Below are positions 18,501 through 27,395 of a stretch of 64,000 nt of DNA, piece by piece. The position numbers were made by a program, and so were the translations under genes. The notes beneath the pieces are model-generated. The model saw nothing but the letters and a program-made list of their open reading frames with translations. It did no database searches and was not told where the DNA came from. The first letter of the stretch is position 1. Every line of letters starts with the position of its first letter. Source of the DNA: an uncultured Pseudomonadota bacterium (GTDB lineage: Bacteria; Bdellovibrionota_B; Oligoflexia; Oligoflexales; CAIYRB01); contig CAIYRB010000102.1 in NCBI GenBank assembly GCA_903928445.1, positions 1 through 64,000 on the forward strand, in the 5' to 3' direction.

Positions 18501-18788
18501 TTGGCAACTAAACCAAAAAAAACGATTTGTCCCCTAACGCGTCCTGAGTTCATGGACAAGGCCAAAGCCCTTGCGATCACCATTGATGGTGTGGCGATGC
18601 AGGCGCCACCGCGTGAATTCTCTACCGGCTCGCTCGGCTGGAATCTTAACAGTAAGACGACCATGGATATCGGCGGTGTGCCAGTGACTGTTCAGATCGG
18701 CATGAACGTCACACTCGTCGGAAGCAAAGATTTACCTGGTCGGGCGACGCCGAGCAGCGAGGCTGAGGCTAGCGAGTCCAACGCCTAA
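18501..18788 (+). CDS. conserved small hypothetical protein
   Basis: A 95-aa protein starting at TTG with AAAGAGGA upstream. It has a basic N terminus (MATKPKKTICPLTR), a central block with FSTGSLGWNLNSK, and a beta-rich VTVQIGMNVTLVGSKDLPG segment; I have the impression of a small conserved family but cannot name it. No signal peptide or membrane segment, and the tail is acidic Ser/Ala/Glu. It stands alone between the crotonase gene and the convergent antiporter gene. Function unknown. Confidence 0.65.
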   Translation: MATKPKKTICPLTRPEFMDKAKALAITIDGVAMQAPPREFSTGSLGWNLNSKTTMDIGGVPVTVQIGMNVTLVGSKDLPGRATPSSEAEASESNA

Positions 18789-18796
18789 ATAGGTCA

Positions 18797-18812
18797 TTTG
18801 GGGTCAGTCACT
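18797..18812 (+). repeat. dispersed repeat TTTGGGGTCAGTCACT (copy 1)
   Basis: The 16-mer directly follows the small hypothetical gene. The same sequence recurs at 50767-50782, and as its complement (13-14 nt core) at 50973-50986. All three copies are at gene ends. It may be a REP-like intergenic element. Confidence 0.55.
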
Positions 18813-18929
18813 CCCTGCAACTCATTTAAACTATTGCCGAACAAATCAGCTTGCCGGCTCTGCCGCATCGCGGAGTCTGCAACCTCGACGCGATTCACTC
18901 TGAACATTTGGCTTCTGCGATTCCAAGTC

Positions 18930-20198
18930 TCAAAGCAACAAAAATGCAGCCGCCGCCAACAGCGTATAAGGCAATGCCCCCAGCAACAACCCAGCCGGAC
19001 TAATCCCATCCTCGCCAAAACACTCCCGCAGCAGCCCATAGCCCGCCGGGTTTGGCGCATTCGCGATCACCGTCAAACCACCCCCCGCCACCGCGCCCGC
19101 CACCAACGCATACTTGGCACTCGCCCCAAGATTAGTGACCAGAGTACCTAGATAGGTGAGGGCCGCATTGTCCGTCAGCGCCGTAAGGGATAAAGCCCCC
19201 CAAAACATCGCCGTGTCGCCAAGACTGCTCAGAACGGGTTGCAACCACCAGTCCTGCAGCTTGCCCAGCGTCACAAGCCCGCCAAGAAAAAATCCGACAA
19301 GCAGGCTCTCTTTGATCCGCAGTTCGTCCTGATACACCTTGCTGATCGAGCACCAGCTCAAAAAGAACAGGAACAGCGGCAAAAAGAACACCATATGATG
19401 CGCGTTGATGATCGTCAGGCAAAGAAACCCCACATGCACCGCAGTCACCCAATGCGGCACCGACGCCTTGTTTGGTCCTGCGGCGACTTGCTCCCCAGGA
19501 ACCAGTTGGCGACGAAAGGCCACCGCTGTCGCCACGGTGCCGACGACGATCGCCAAGGCTGCCTTCCAACCAAAATGCGCCGCCATAAACGGCGTCGTCC
19601 ACTGCCACGTTGTGGCGACCATCAGGACAGGCGGCGCAGCAAAATGCGTCAACGTGCCACCGATCGATATATTCACAAACAGCAAACCAAGAGTTGCGTA
19701 GCGAAAGCGTAGGGACGTGCTGGGCGTTAAAAAGTCTTTGAGCAAGATCGCCGTCACAGTCATCGCAGCCGGCTCGGTGATCAAAGACCCAAGCAGCGGA
19801 CCAACGATCAAGCTCGTGGCATACAGCGCCAACCTGCGCTCGACCGGAATCAACCGGGCGATCACGGCAATCACGCGTTCGACCAGCTGCAACACCGGCC
19901 GCGTCGCCGCCATACACATGATCACAAAGACAAAGGCCGCCTCGGTGTAATCAATACCCTCCAGGTACGAGGTGGCCGAAGCCATGCCAAAGCGCATCCC
20001 CCAGACGGTGACAAAGAGCGCCGCCCAGATGCCAAACACCACCTCCACCTCGCCAAGAAAGTGGCACAGGTTGGCTGCAATGCCGCCGCTTGGATAGCGA
20101 TGCGAGCGCGCGAGGAATTGCTTGGCGGCGAAGGTGTGGATCACGGCGGCGACCAGGAACATGGTCGCTATATACGGCATCGTAAACATGTGTTGCAC
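18930..20198 (-). CDS. putative Na+/H+ antiporter (Na_H_antiport_2-like membrane protein)
   Basis: A polytopic inner-membrane protein of 422 aa with about 11-12 hydrophobic segments. It resembles the putative Na+/H+ antiporter family PF07399 and the wider ion-transporter superfamily: GSLITEPAAMTVTAILL and DNAALTYLGTLV are the polar, glycine-broken segments expected to line the ion path. Expected role is sodium-proton exchange, though direct evidence for this family is slim. Three start codons are possible (GTG 20198, ATG 20189, ATG 20180); no strong ribosome binding site decides between them. The end of the gene runs close to the dispersed repeat copy at 18.8 kb. Confidence 0.8.
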   Translation of the reverse strand: MQHMFTMPYIATMFLVAAVIHTFAAKQFLARSHRYPSGGIAANLCHFLGEVEVVFGIWAALFVTVWGMRFGMASATSYLEGIDYTEAAFVFVIMCMAATRPVLQLVERVIAVIARLIPVERRLALYATSLIVGPLLGSLITEPAAMTVTAILLKDFLTPSTSLRFRYATLGLLFVNISIGGTLTHFAAPPVLMVATTWQWTTPFMAAHFGWKAALAIVVGTVATAVAFRRQLVPGEQVAAGPNKASVPHWVTAVHVGFLCLTIINAHHMVFFLPLFLFFLSWCSISKVYQDELRIKESLLVGFFLGGLVTLGKLQDWWLQPVLSSLGDTAMFWGALSLTALTDNAALTYLGTLVTNLGASAKYALVAGAVAGGGLTVIANAPNPAGYGLLRECFGEDGISPAGLLLGALPYTLLAAAAFLLL

Positions 20199-20248
20199 TC
20201 AGTCTCTAGGTATCAACATGTCAAAAGATCGTCGCGTTACCACCCGCG

Positions 20249-21040
20249 CTAGCGGCCCTTAAACGTCGGTGTTTCTTTGACGGCAAAGCTTTTGATCGCC
20301 CCCATAAAATCCTCGGTGCCAAACAACTGGCTTTGCGCCCATCCCTCAAGCATAAAGCCACGCTCGTTGTCGGCCAGGCCGTCGATGACCCTCTTGGCCA
20401 TGCCCACGGCGAGTGGTGCGGCGCGGCTGATCTCTGCCGCCAAGGCTTCAGCGGCGGGCAAAAGGTCGGCGCTGGCGACGACTTTATTCAAAAGACCGTA
20501 ACGCTCCGCCGTCGCCGCATCGACAGATCGTCCGGTAAAGATCAGCTCTTTAGCCCGTGCTGGACCGATCAAGCGTGTCAACCTGGTCGTGCCGCCGACG
20601 TCTGGGATCAGTCCGAGCAGGGTTTCGGGTAGGCCAAGCTTGACGTCTTCGGTGCCGATGCGCAGGTCGCAGGCCAATGCCAGCTCAAGCGCCATGCCTA
20701 AACAGAATCCATGTAATAAGGCGATGGTGGGAATCTCCAGCCGCTCCAGTCGATTAACGATCTGCTGAATGTCAGCGGTGATCATGCGCCCGCGCGCAAT
20801 CCAGTGCTCGCCGTAGATATCCTTGAGTTCCATAAACGAGGTGACGTCGATACCGGCAGAGAATCCTTTGCCTTCGCCGCGGATCAGCACGCAGCGTATG
20901 CCGCTAGCCCGGGTTGCCGCCATGACGGCTTGATCGAACTCCTTGCACAAGGCGTTGGACAGGGCATTGCGCTTGTCCGGACGATTCAAGATGATCTCGA
21001 AAATGGCGCCCCTGGTTCGCGTCAAAATACCTTCGCTCAT
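20249..21040 (-). CDS. enoyl-CoA hydratase/isomerase family protein
   Basis: A 263-aa crotonase. ATG 21040 is preferred because GGAGGT lies 5 nt upstream and the conserved opening (IFEIILNRPDKRNALS) follows; the track adds 44 unlikely residues. The oxyanion-hole segments are IRGEGKGFSAGIDVTSF and LLHGFCLGMALELALACD. The position that carries Glu144 in rat crotonase lies in LGLPETLLGL, so one catalytic Glu is present; the second is less clear. It probably hydrates 2-enoyl-CoA or isomerises an enoyl-CoA. It sits 50 bp before the antiporter start on the same strand and is divergent from the spermidine-synthase-like gene. Confidence 0.9.
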   Translation of the reverse strand: MSEGILTRTRGAIFEIILNRPDKRNALSNALCKEFDQAVMAATRASGIRCVLIRGEGKGFSAGIDVTSFMELKDIYGEHWIARGRMITADIQQIVNRLERLEIPTIALLHGFCLGMALELALACDLRIGTEDVKLGLPETLLGLIPDVGGTTRLTRLIGPARAKELIFTGRSVDAATAERYGLLNKVVASADLLPAAEALAAEISRAAPLAVGMAKRVIDGLADNERGFMLEGWAQSQLFGTEDFMGAIKSFAVKETPTFKGR

Positions 21041-21226
21041 CGCTGACCTCCATGTGTATGCCGCGAGAGTAGCGCCATGCACCCGGAATGACAAGGAAAG
21101 GCTCCGTTGCCAGGGGGTGCTTGGTAAACCGGTGTTTTTTCGCGTGCAAAGACCCGCTTGGACCACTAACATGCGCCAGCCGCGCCCTACAGCGCCCCGC
21201 CTTAAGCTTACAGGTAGTCTGCTCCT

Positions 21227-21895
21227 ATGAAAAAATCGACCCTCCTCGCCGAAGCCCTGAGTCCTGAAGGCGAGAAGTTTAGCCTGTTCGAGCGCGACGG
21301 CGAGTACACTATCCGGGTCGGTGGCCTGGATCTCATGTCAACCCGGCAGCATGCGTCCGAGGAGAAGCTCGCTCAGCTGGCTTGCGCGCACATTGCGCAG
21401 TCGCCTCAGGCCCGCGTCTTGATCGGCGGTCTGGGTTTTGGCTTCACGCTCAAGGCTGCCCTTGCGGCCCTTGCGCCTACGGCCACCGTGGTCGTTGCCG
21501 AGCTGATGCCAGCCATCGTCGAATGGAACCGTCACCCGGACTATCAACTGGCCGCCGCGGCGCTGAATGACCCTCGTGTTGCCGTTGTCCTCGGTGATGT
21601 CGGTGAGTTGATCAAGCGTCATCCCGGCAGCTTCGACGCCATCATTCTCGACGTCGACAACGGTCCGGAAGCGCTAAGTGCTGCCGTCAACGCCTCGCTC
21701 TATCACCGCAGCGGCTTGCTGCATACTAAGGCCGCGCTGCGTCCAGGCGGCTGTGTTGGTTACTGGTCGGCGGCACCGGACAAGGGTTTTGCTAAGCTTC
21801 TTGAGCGCGTTGGCTACCGCGTCGAAGTACAAAGCGCTCGGGCCCACGGCAGTTCGGGTAGTTGGCATACCTTGTTTATGGGTTGGCGCCTTTAG
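21227..21895 (+). CDS. spermidine synthase-like methyltransferase-fold protein
   Basis: A 222-aa Rossmann-fold protein of the spermidine synthase-like group. The nucleotide-binding loop is VLIGGLGFGFTLKAAL, followed by the acidic strand VVVAELMPAIVEW and the ILDVDNGPEAL segment where polyamine synthases hold the amine. It lacks the N-terminal beta-hairpin domain in full form, and about 45 residues of beta-like sequence precede the Rossmann core. Aminopropyl transfer or methyl transfer are both possible; family members without full SpeE domains are usually uncharacterised. The gene is convergent with the START gene (10 bp apart). Confidence 0.75.
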   Translation: MKKSTLLAEALSPEGEKFSLFERDGEYTIRVGGLDLMSTRQHASEEKLAQLACAHIAQSPQARVLIGGLGFGFTLKAALAALAPTATVVVAELMPAIVEWNRHPDYQLAAAALNDPRVAVVLGDVGELIKRHPGSFDAIILDVDNGPEALSAAVNASLYHRSGLLHTKAALRPGGCVGYWSAAPDKGFAKLLERVGYRVEVQSARAHGSSGSWHTLFMGWRL

Positions 21896-21905
21896 AGCGG
21901 TTGGA

Positions 21906-22685
21906 TCACTGCAGCGGTATTGGTTTCACGCCGGTCGAAATATCATAGTGATATTGGATTAGGTGCTCCAGATCATGGTTGTAGTCGGTGTCTTTGACCA
22001 AGTCACTTAGGGCCGAAAGGGTCTTGAGTGGCAGGTCATGGCTGATGAAGTTGACGACAAAATCTGGAATGTTACCGCCGGGGTCTAGGACTACAGAGAA
22101 ATCAACCTCGGTCCGTTCATTGCCGCCACCTAGCGGCGTCATGGCCAACTTCGAACGCATCAGCGGCAGCCGTACCATACTCTTGACCGGAGGGTATTTG
22201 GCGTGGTCGGTCGTCTGAGTTTCAACGGTCAAACCAGCAGGGATTGACGGTGTCGCCGGGGTGACGACGACATGCGACTTGATGACGTAGTCGCGGTTGT
22301 GCAGGGGCCACGGTGATTTATTGATGGCATAGAAGACGCTGTACTGCGAGCTGAACGGCGCTTTCAAATCTTTGACGTTGTAGTTTCGATCGACCAATTC
22401 GCCGTGAATACAGCCTTCAAGCCAGCGCGGCATTTTGCTTGGCTCGGAAATGATCGAGATGATCTTCGCCATGCTGGCTTTGACCTCGCCGACGCCGCGG
22501 AATTCATAGAGCGACGTCCCAGGGACATCGCGTCGGTAGATCCGCACGCCGCCTTCTTCGCCCAGCGGTGACCACTCTGCTTGGGCCGCCGCCAGACCGT
22601 GACTAGGCGTAAACATGGTCGAACTTATCGTCAGTATGGTCGAGGCGACCACTAAGGCTAAGAGTGGCCTGAATCCGGAACCCAT
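21906..22685 (-). CDS. START-domain lipid-binding protein, exported
   Basis: A 259-aa protein with an N-terminal hydrophobic signal or anchor (MGSGFRPLLALVVAS..., cleavage near GLAAAQA) and a START/StAR-related domain for the rest. Supporting features are WSPLGEEGGVRIYRRDVPG at the start of the domain, the SPWPLHNRDYV segment and the long C-terminal helix. START domains form a hydrophobic pocket for sterols, lipids or aromatic compounds, so a periplasmic lipid-carrier role is reasonable. ATG has GGAG 7 nt upstream. It lies 172 bp downstream of the 36-haem cytochrome gene in the same direction and could be a distal member of that operon. Confidence 0.82.
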   Translation of the reverse strand: MGSGFRPLLALVVASTILTISSTMFTPSHGLAAAQAEWSPLGEEGGVRIYRRDVPGTSLYEFRGVGEVKASMAKIISIISEPSKMPRWLEGCIHGELVDRNYNVKDLKAPFSSQYSVFYAINKSPWPLHNRDYVIKSHVVVTPATPSIPAGLTVETQTTDHAKYPPVKSMVRLPLMRSKLAMTPLGGGNERTEVDFSVVLDPGGNIPDFVVNFISHDLPLKTLSALSDLVKDTDYNHDLEHLIQYHYDISTGVKPIPLQ

Positions 22686-22857
22686 GCCCAGTCTCCTTCT
22701 CTAGGGATAATCCCATTCTACCGCCCCCCGGCGTCCGAGGCTCTTCGGCATTTAAACCGCAATACTTTAGGCCTAATTGCCTCTTGTGTGGCATTTGACT
22801 ACCTCGCCTCGAGGCGCGCTAATACGCGAAGATCGTGGCATCTTTGGACCTATGGCA

Positions 22858-25800
22858 TTATTTTTTACCGCGGAACTGAAACTGATTATGACACGTTTCG
22901 CACTGGCTGAAGCCAGCTTGTTTGTGATTAGGGAAGCTGACCAGCAGCGAGTCCTCAAGGTGGCAACTGACGCACTCAGCACTCTTGCCCTGGTAGACCC
23001 CGTGTGCATGACATTCGCCGCATTCAAGCAGGCGGTGGGCACCGCGCAGCGGGAAGTCCGTCATGGCATGTTGAAACTTTGGTGCGCTCCAGAATTGCTG
23101 GATATGACAGCTCTTGCAGTCGGGTTGCGAGCCGAGGTGGACGTCGTCCTTTTGGTGGCAGAGCTTGCAGTCGTCACCGGTGCCGCTGAGTTGGCGATTG
23201 TCGGTATGGCACTGATTGCAGTCGAGCAGCCTATGCACGCCAGTCAGAATGAAGTCCTTGTGGAATCCAGCCGTCGCCCCCCATCCGGCATCGGTATGGC
23301 AGGTCGAGCACTTCGGTCCAAACCGTCCAGCATGCGGGTCTTTATGACACAGGGCGCAGTCCTTGGTGAGCAGGCCATCGAAGATAAACTTGCCTTTGGG
23401 GTGATGCGGTGACTGCTTATAGGTCGCCGTTGTCGGCGTATGGCATTCAACGCATTTGACCTCGACGTGCTTGTTTTTGACATCAAAGCGCGCCAGTTTA
23501 TGGTGATTGAAGGTCAGGCCCTTGGCGAAGTTGTTTTGATTATGACAGGTTGTGCAGACCTGGCCAGCCAAGGGCGGGTGGAACTGCTTGACGTGCTCCT
23601 TGGCATGGCAGGCATCGCAGTAGCCGCGACTTTCAAAGGCAAACAGGAACTGGTTCGCTGGCTTTGGCGGCGAGGTGGCGAGCAGCTTGTTGGTTTTGAC
23701 GTGGCACTCGCCGCAGTTGTTTTTGAACTTGGCATGGGCTCCGACAATCTGGAATTTGGTCTGGCTATGATCAAACGGCGATCTTTGGCCGAAGGTCTTT
23801 TGGTTGTGGCAGCTGAGGCACGGCTTTTTCGCAAACTGTTCGTCAAATTGACCGATGTGGACGTTTTTATGGCAAGAAAGGCAGAATCCTCCGGCGCTGC
23901 CGTCCACTCCCGGTGCGTCGAAGCGAAACTTCGCCGCCGGCCGTGGTGGCGTCGTCTCTAGCATCTGGTGGGTCTTGACGTGGCACTTGGCGCAATTGGT
24001 TTTGATATCGGCATGGGCCTCGACGAGTTTAAACCGCGTTTTATCGTGATCAAAGCCGCTCAGGTCCTTAAAGCTTTTGACATTGTGGCATTGCAGGCAG
24101 TTATCGCTGGCCGAAGCGGGGCTGAACTGCTCTTTGTGGATGTTCTTGTGGCAATCAACGCAGAATCCGCTTTGCGGATGCTCGAAGATAAACTTGCCTG
24201 CCGGCTTTGGTGGTTTGATCGGTAACATCGAGGCGCTTGGCTTGTGGCACTTGACGCAATCCGTTGCCAGCTTTTCATGGGCGCCGGTGATCTTGAAGCG
24301 GGACTCGTTGTGATTATAGCGCAGGTTGGCGAAGGCGACGGTGTCATGGCATGTGGCGCATGAGGCTGCCACGAGTTTAGGCTCAAATTGATTGGAGTGT
24401 ACCGTGACGTGACAACTGACGCAGAATTGCTTGTCGGCATTAGCAAACTTATAGACGGACTTGCCATTTTTAAGGTGACAGCTGGCACAGCTGATCTTGT
24501 TGTGGTCGCCGGTCAGGGGAAAGCGCGTCTGGGTGCTATGGTTAAAGCCGCTGCCGTTTAAGTTGACGGATTTCCAACCCTGCGTCGTGTGGCAGGTGCT
24601 GCATTTATTCTTGCGAAAGACCTCCGCGGATTCCTTCAGGTGCGGACTAGCATGGCAGGTCTCACAGGTTTTGCCGGCAAGCTCAGGGAATTCATACTTG
24701 CGGGCGGTATCCGGTGCTTTTTGGCCTTTGACCAGTGGCACATGGCAGCCAAAGCATTTGACCCCGATGTGTTTGCCATCGATGGGGTAGTTGGTCGACG
24801 TGTTGTGGTTGAAGTGCAAATCTGCCTTCCAGCCTGCCTCGGTATGGCAGGTTTTACATTGCGCCAGGACGCCCAGCTTTGGCGAGGTCTCGCCGCGAAA
24901 CCCATGGAAGTCCTTATGACAGGAGGCGCAGTCGCTTTTTAAGCCGGTAAAATTGGCGTGTTTTAGGTCGGTCTTGGCGCCTTTGGGCGGCTTGTGGCAG
25001 TCGACACAGGCCGTGGTTTGATGCTTGCCAAGCAAGCTAAAGCCGGTGATTTGGTGGTCAAAATGAGTGATCTTCCAGGTCTCTTGACCTTGGCTGTGGC
25101 ATTGCAGGCAGTTGCCGCCCTGAAATTTGCCCTGCAGATGATCTTTGTGAAAGTCGACGTGACAAGTCAGGCATTGCTGCTTGGGCAGTTCGGGGAATTT
25201 ATACTTGGCCGAGGCTTTGCCCTTAGGCAAATGGCAGGTGGCGCATTTGATCTTGGCATGGTCGCCGATGAGCGCATAGCCAGTCGCTTTTTTATGGTCG
25301 AACTCGGCACCTTTCCAGGTCGCATCGGAATGGCAAGCGCTGCACTCCTTGGCCGCCCACTGTGGCGGAAAAGCGTGGATGTCATCCTTGCGGTGGCAGC
25401 CATTACAGGTCTGGGTCTTGCCAAAGAAGCGGGTGTCACTGGACCGCGACATGGTGGCGCCGCGCTTTTCGGTGTGGCACTTGACGCATTTGATCTTGGC
25501 GTGAGCACCATGCAGGATGAAGCCGGTTTTGCTATGGTCAAACGTCTTACTGCTGACGACCGTGCTATTTAGGTCGCGGCCCTTGTGATCACTATGGCAG
25601 CCGATACAAGCTTGTTTGGTCATGGCGTGAAAGCTTTTTCTTTTGCGAATCGACTGCTGGATATCGCTATGGCAAGTCAGGCATTTGGCATCTGGGACGC
25701 CTTTGCCCGCATCATGACACTTAAGGCATGCGCCGTGTTCCAGCGAACGGTGGGCGAACATCAGTGGTCCTGGTGCCAGTAGCTTGTTAAAGACCCCTTC

Positions 25801-25914
25801 ACTGGAGTCACCCTCTTTGGCGCTCTCACTACCCAGGTCTTTGGCTGGGTCAGCCAAGGCAGGTGCGCCCCAGCAGCTCAGCATGATGCAGCATGCGGTC
25901 AGAAGTCGCAGCAC
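22858..25914 (-). CDS. 36-haem c-type cytochrome
   Basis: A 1018-aa exported protein with 36 CxxCH motifs by my count between residues 63 and 1009, about one per 26 residues. A signal peptide (cleavage near PALA-D) leads into the haem array. After an irregular N-terminal four, the motifs run as pair-plus-single modules repeated ten times (pair spacing 15-25 aa) and end in a final pair. Each module carries a segment such as FDHSKTGFILHGAH before the single haem; its two conserved His residues, and His in CHKDFH-like stretches, are candidate distal ligands, implying bis-His haems. GTG overlaps the barrel gene's stop (TAGTG). It probably forms an extended electron wire in the periplasm or on the cell surface. 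Lysine-rich and otherwise low in hydrophobic residues. Confidence 0.95.
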   Translation of the reverse strand: MLRLLTACCIMLSCWGAPALADPAKDLGSESAKEGDSSEGVFNKLLAPGPLMFAHRSLEHGACLKCHDAGKGVPDAKCLTCHSDIQQSIRKRKSFHAMTKQACIGCHSDHKGRDLNSTVVSSKTFDHSKTGFILHGAHAKIKCVKCHTEKRGATMSRSSDTRFFGKTQTCNGCHRKDDIHAFPPQWAAKECSACHSDATWKGAEFDHKKATGYALIGDHAKIKCATCHLPKGKASAKYKFPELPKQQCLTCHVDFHKDHLQGKFQGGNCLQCHSQGQETWKITHFDHQITGFSLLGKHQTTACVDCHKPPKGAKTDLKHANFTGLKSDCASCHKDFHGFRGETSPKLGVLAQCKTCHTEAGWKADLHFNHNTSTNYPIDGKHIGVKCFGCHVPLVKGQKAPDTARKYEFPELAGKTCETCHASPHLKESAEVFRKNKCSTCHTTQGWKSVNLNGSGFNHSTQTRFPLTGDHNKISCASCHLKNGKSVYKFANADKQFCVSCHVTVHSNQFEPKLVAASCATCHDTVAFANLRYNHNESRFKITGAHEKLATDCVKCHKPSASMLPIKPPKPAGKFIFEHPQSGFCVDCHKNIHKEQFSPASASDNCLQCHNVKSFKDLSGFDHDKTRFKLVEAHADIKTNCAKCHVKTHQMLETTPPRPAAKFRFDAPGVDGSAGGFCLSCHKNVHIGQFDEQFAKKPCLSCHNQKTFGQRSPFDHSQTKFQIVGAHAKFKNNCGECHVKTNKLLATSPPKPANQFLFAFESRGYCDACHAKEHVKQFHPPLAGQVCTTCHNQNNFAKGLTFNHHKLARFDVKNKHVEVKCVECHTPTTATYKQSPHHPKGKFIFDGLLTKDCALCHKDPHAGRFGPKCSTCHTDAGWGATAGFHKDFILTGVHRLLDCNQCHTDNRQLSGTGDDCKLCHQKDDVHLGSQPDCKSCHIQQFWSAPKFQHAMTDFPLRGAHRLLECGECHAHGVYQGKSAECVSCHLEDSLLVSFPNHKQAGFSQCETCHNQFQFRGKK

Positions 25915-27368
25915 TAGAGGCGCTCCAGTCGCGGGGCACGCTCGCGGGTTGGGGTTAGCTGGCGGCTGCCGAAGCGGTAGCCTAGGGTCATCAAGGCGCT
26001 GGTGAGCAGAGCTTTTTCGTCCTTGGCGAGCTCGAAGGTCAGTGAGCCGACCAAGCGCGTGCTCAACATGGTCGTCAGGCTCAGGTCAAAGATCAGTGGA
26101 TGCAGGGTTTCGCCGTTGTCGCGGTGTTCGATCATGGCCAGTTGCGTGAAATCGACGTCAACCTTGGCGGTGAAATAACTGGCGCCAAAGCGGGCGATGA
26201 GGTCGTGGCTGTTAAAGCTTTTACGGTAGCCGGCCCCGGCAAAGGCGGCGAAGCGGCCCTTTTGCAGATTGGTTGCGACGAGTTTGGCGTTGACGCTCGC
26301 GGCATTTTTTTGATCGCTGCCGCGCACGCCGATGCTCGAGACGCCCTCTAGCATCAGTCCTTTGTCCAACTTGAAGCGGGCATCAGCGCGGCCCTCCGTG
26401 TAAGCGCTAGCTGGGAGAATGTCGCGCAGATCGCGCTGTCTTTTATACTCGGTCGCGTCGATGCGCAGAGCCGCCAGCGTGCCAGAGAAGCGGGCGGTCC
26501 ATTGGTGATAGGCCGAAGCCCAAAGATTGCGCAGATGGACGCTTGGCTCCACATCGACGTGGGACAGGTAGGTAAAGCGCGTTTGTTCACTCGGCTGATG
26601 CACGATATTGCTGTACCAAAACAGGTAGTTTTTTAACGGCAGTGCACTATCCGCTGTTTCTGACTGCTGGGTCGTCGCACCGTCCGGCAGGGGCTGAGCC
26701 CGCTCAATATAGGTGCCGGGAGGCTGCACGGCGCTGACTGGCTGGCGCAGGACTAAAGCGGTGCTGGCATAGGTGCTGCGTTGCCAGTCTGGACCTTGAT
26801 CTTGGTACTGGGCATAGGCGCCAGCTTGGTGGTCTTCTTTAGCCAGTTGCAAGGTTTGTCCATGGCGCTGCTCGGGAAAGAGTCCGGCAAAGGCGCCGAT
26901 CTTGATCTTGGCGCCGGCTTTGATGCCGACGTCGACGCCGTCGTTACCTAGGACCGCGGCATCGGCAATAGGAAAGCGGCCAAGGGCCCAGTAGTAGGAC
27001 CCTTGATCATAGGGGTGTTTGACCGCCAGCTGCCGCAGTTGCGGCTCGTTGGACGGAATTAAACGTAGGCCGTTAGCGTCGAGAGCGCCGGCGAAGTAGT
27101 CGTATTTATCGCGAAGGTCCAAGGTAAACTGGTTCTTGTATGGTCCAATCTTGGCCGCATCAAAGTAAAGGCTGCCAAAGGCCGCCAAGGAATCGTTTTG
27201 ATCCGAGCCGGTGAACGGCGTGCTGTCCTTCTCGTGTGCGGAAAAAACTCCGGCATTGACGTGTCCAGCGTAGTCGATTGCCGCAGCGGGTGCGGCATGG
27301 ACGACCGTCGCAAAAAGGGTCCATAGACATCGTCGTGTCGGCATTGAAAGTGGACGAGCTGAGTGCAT
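25914..27368 (-). CDS. outer-membrane beta-barrel protein of the cytochrome operon
   Basis: A 484-aa protein with signal peptide (cleavage near APAAA-I) and alternating amphipathic strands throughout, rich in Tyr/Phe/Trp girdle residues (FTLDLRDKYDYF, QWTARFSGTLAALRI, FAAFAGAGYRKSF). It looks like an outer-membrane barrel with perhaps 16-20 strands. I see no clear homology to MtrB/PioB by eye: there is no early CxxC and it is shorter than the MtrB norm. Its stop codon overlaps the cytochrome start, and it follows the oxidoreductase by 27 nt. By position it should be the porin through which the 36-haem cytochrome crosses or docks at the outer membrane. That role is inferred from context. Confidence 0.75.
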   Translation of the reverse strand: MHSARPLSMPTRRCLWTLFATVVHAAPAAAIDYAGHVNAGVFSAHEKDSTPFTGSDQNDSLAAFGSLYFDAAKIGPYKNQFTLDLRDKYDYFAGALDANGLRLIPSNEPQLRQLAVKHPYDQGSYYWALGRFPIADAAVLGNDGVDVGIKAGAKIKIGAFAGLFPEQRHGQTLQLAKEDHQAGAYAQYQDQGPDWQRSTYASTALVLRQPVSAVQPPGTYIERAQPLPDGATTQQSETADSALPLKNYLFWYSNIVHQPSEQTRFTYLSHVDVEPSVHLRNLWASAYHQWTARFSGTLAALRIDATEYKRQRDLRDILPASAYTEGRADARFKLDKGLMLEGVSSIGVRGSDQKNAASVNAKLVATNLQKGRFAAFAGAGYRKSFNSHDLIARFGASYFTAKVDVDFTQLAMIEHRDNGETLHPLIFDLSLTTMLSTRLVGSLTFELAKDEKALLTSALMTLGYRFGSRQLTPTRERAPRLERL

Positions 27369-27395
27369 CGAATTCCAACTGTGAGGGCAACAGCT

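Noticed and set aside
22777-25572. Several long plus-strand ORFs (e.g. 24994..25572, 192 aa) opposite the 36-haem cytochrome
   Set aside because: They are mirror images of the repeated CxxCH codons (Met/Ala-rich, periodic GMA motifs) and not genes.
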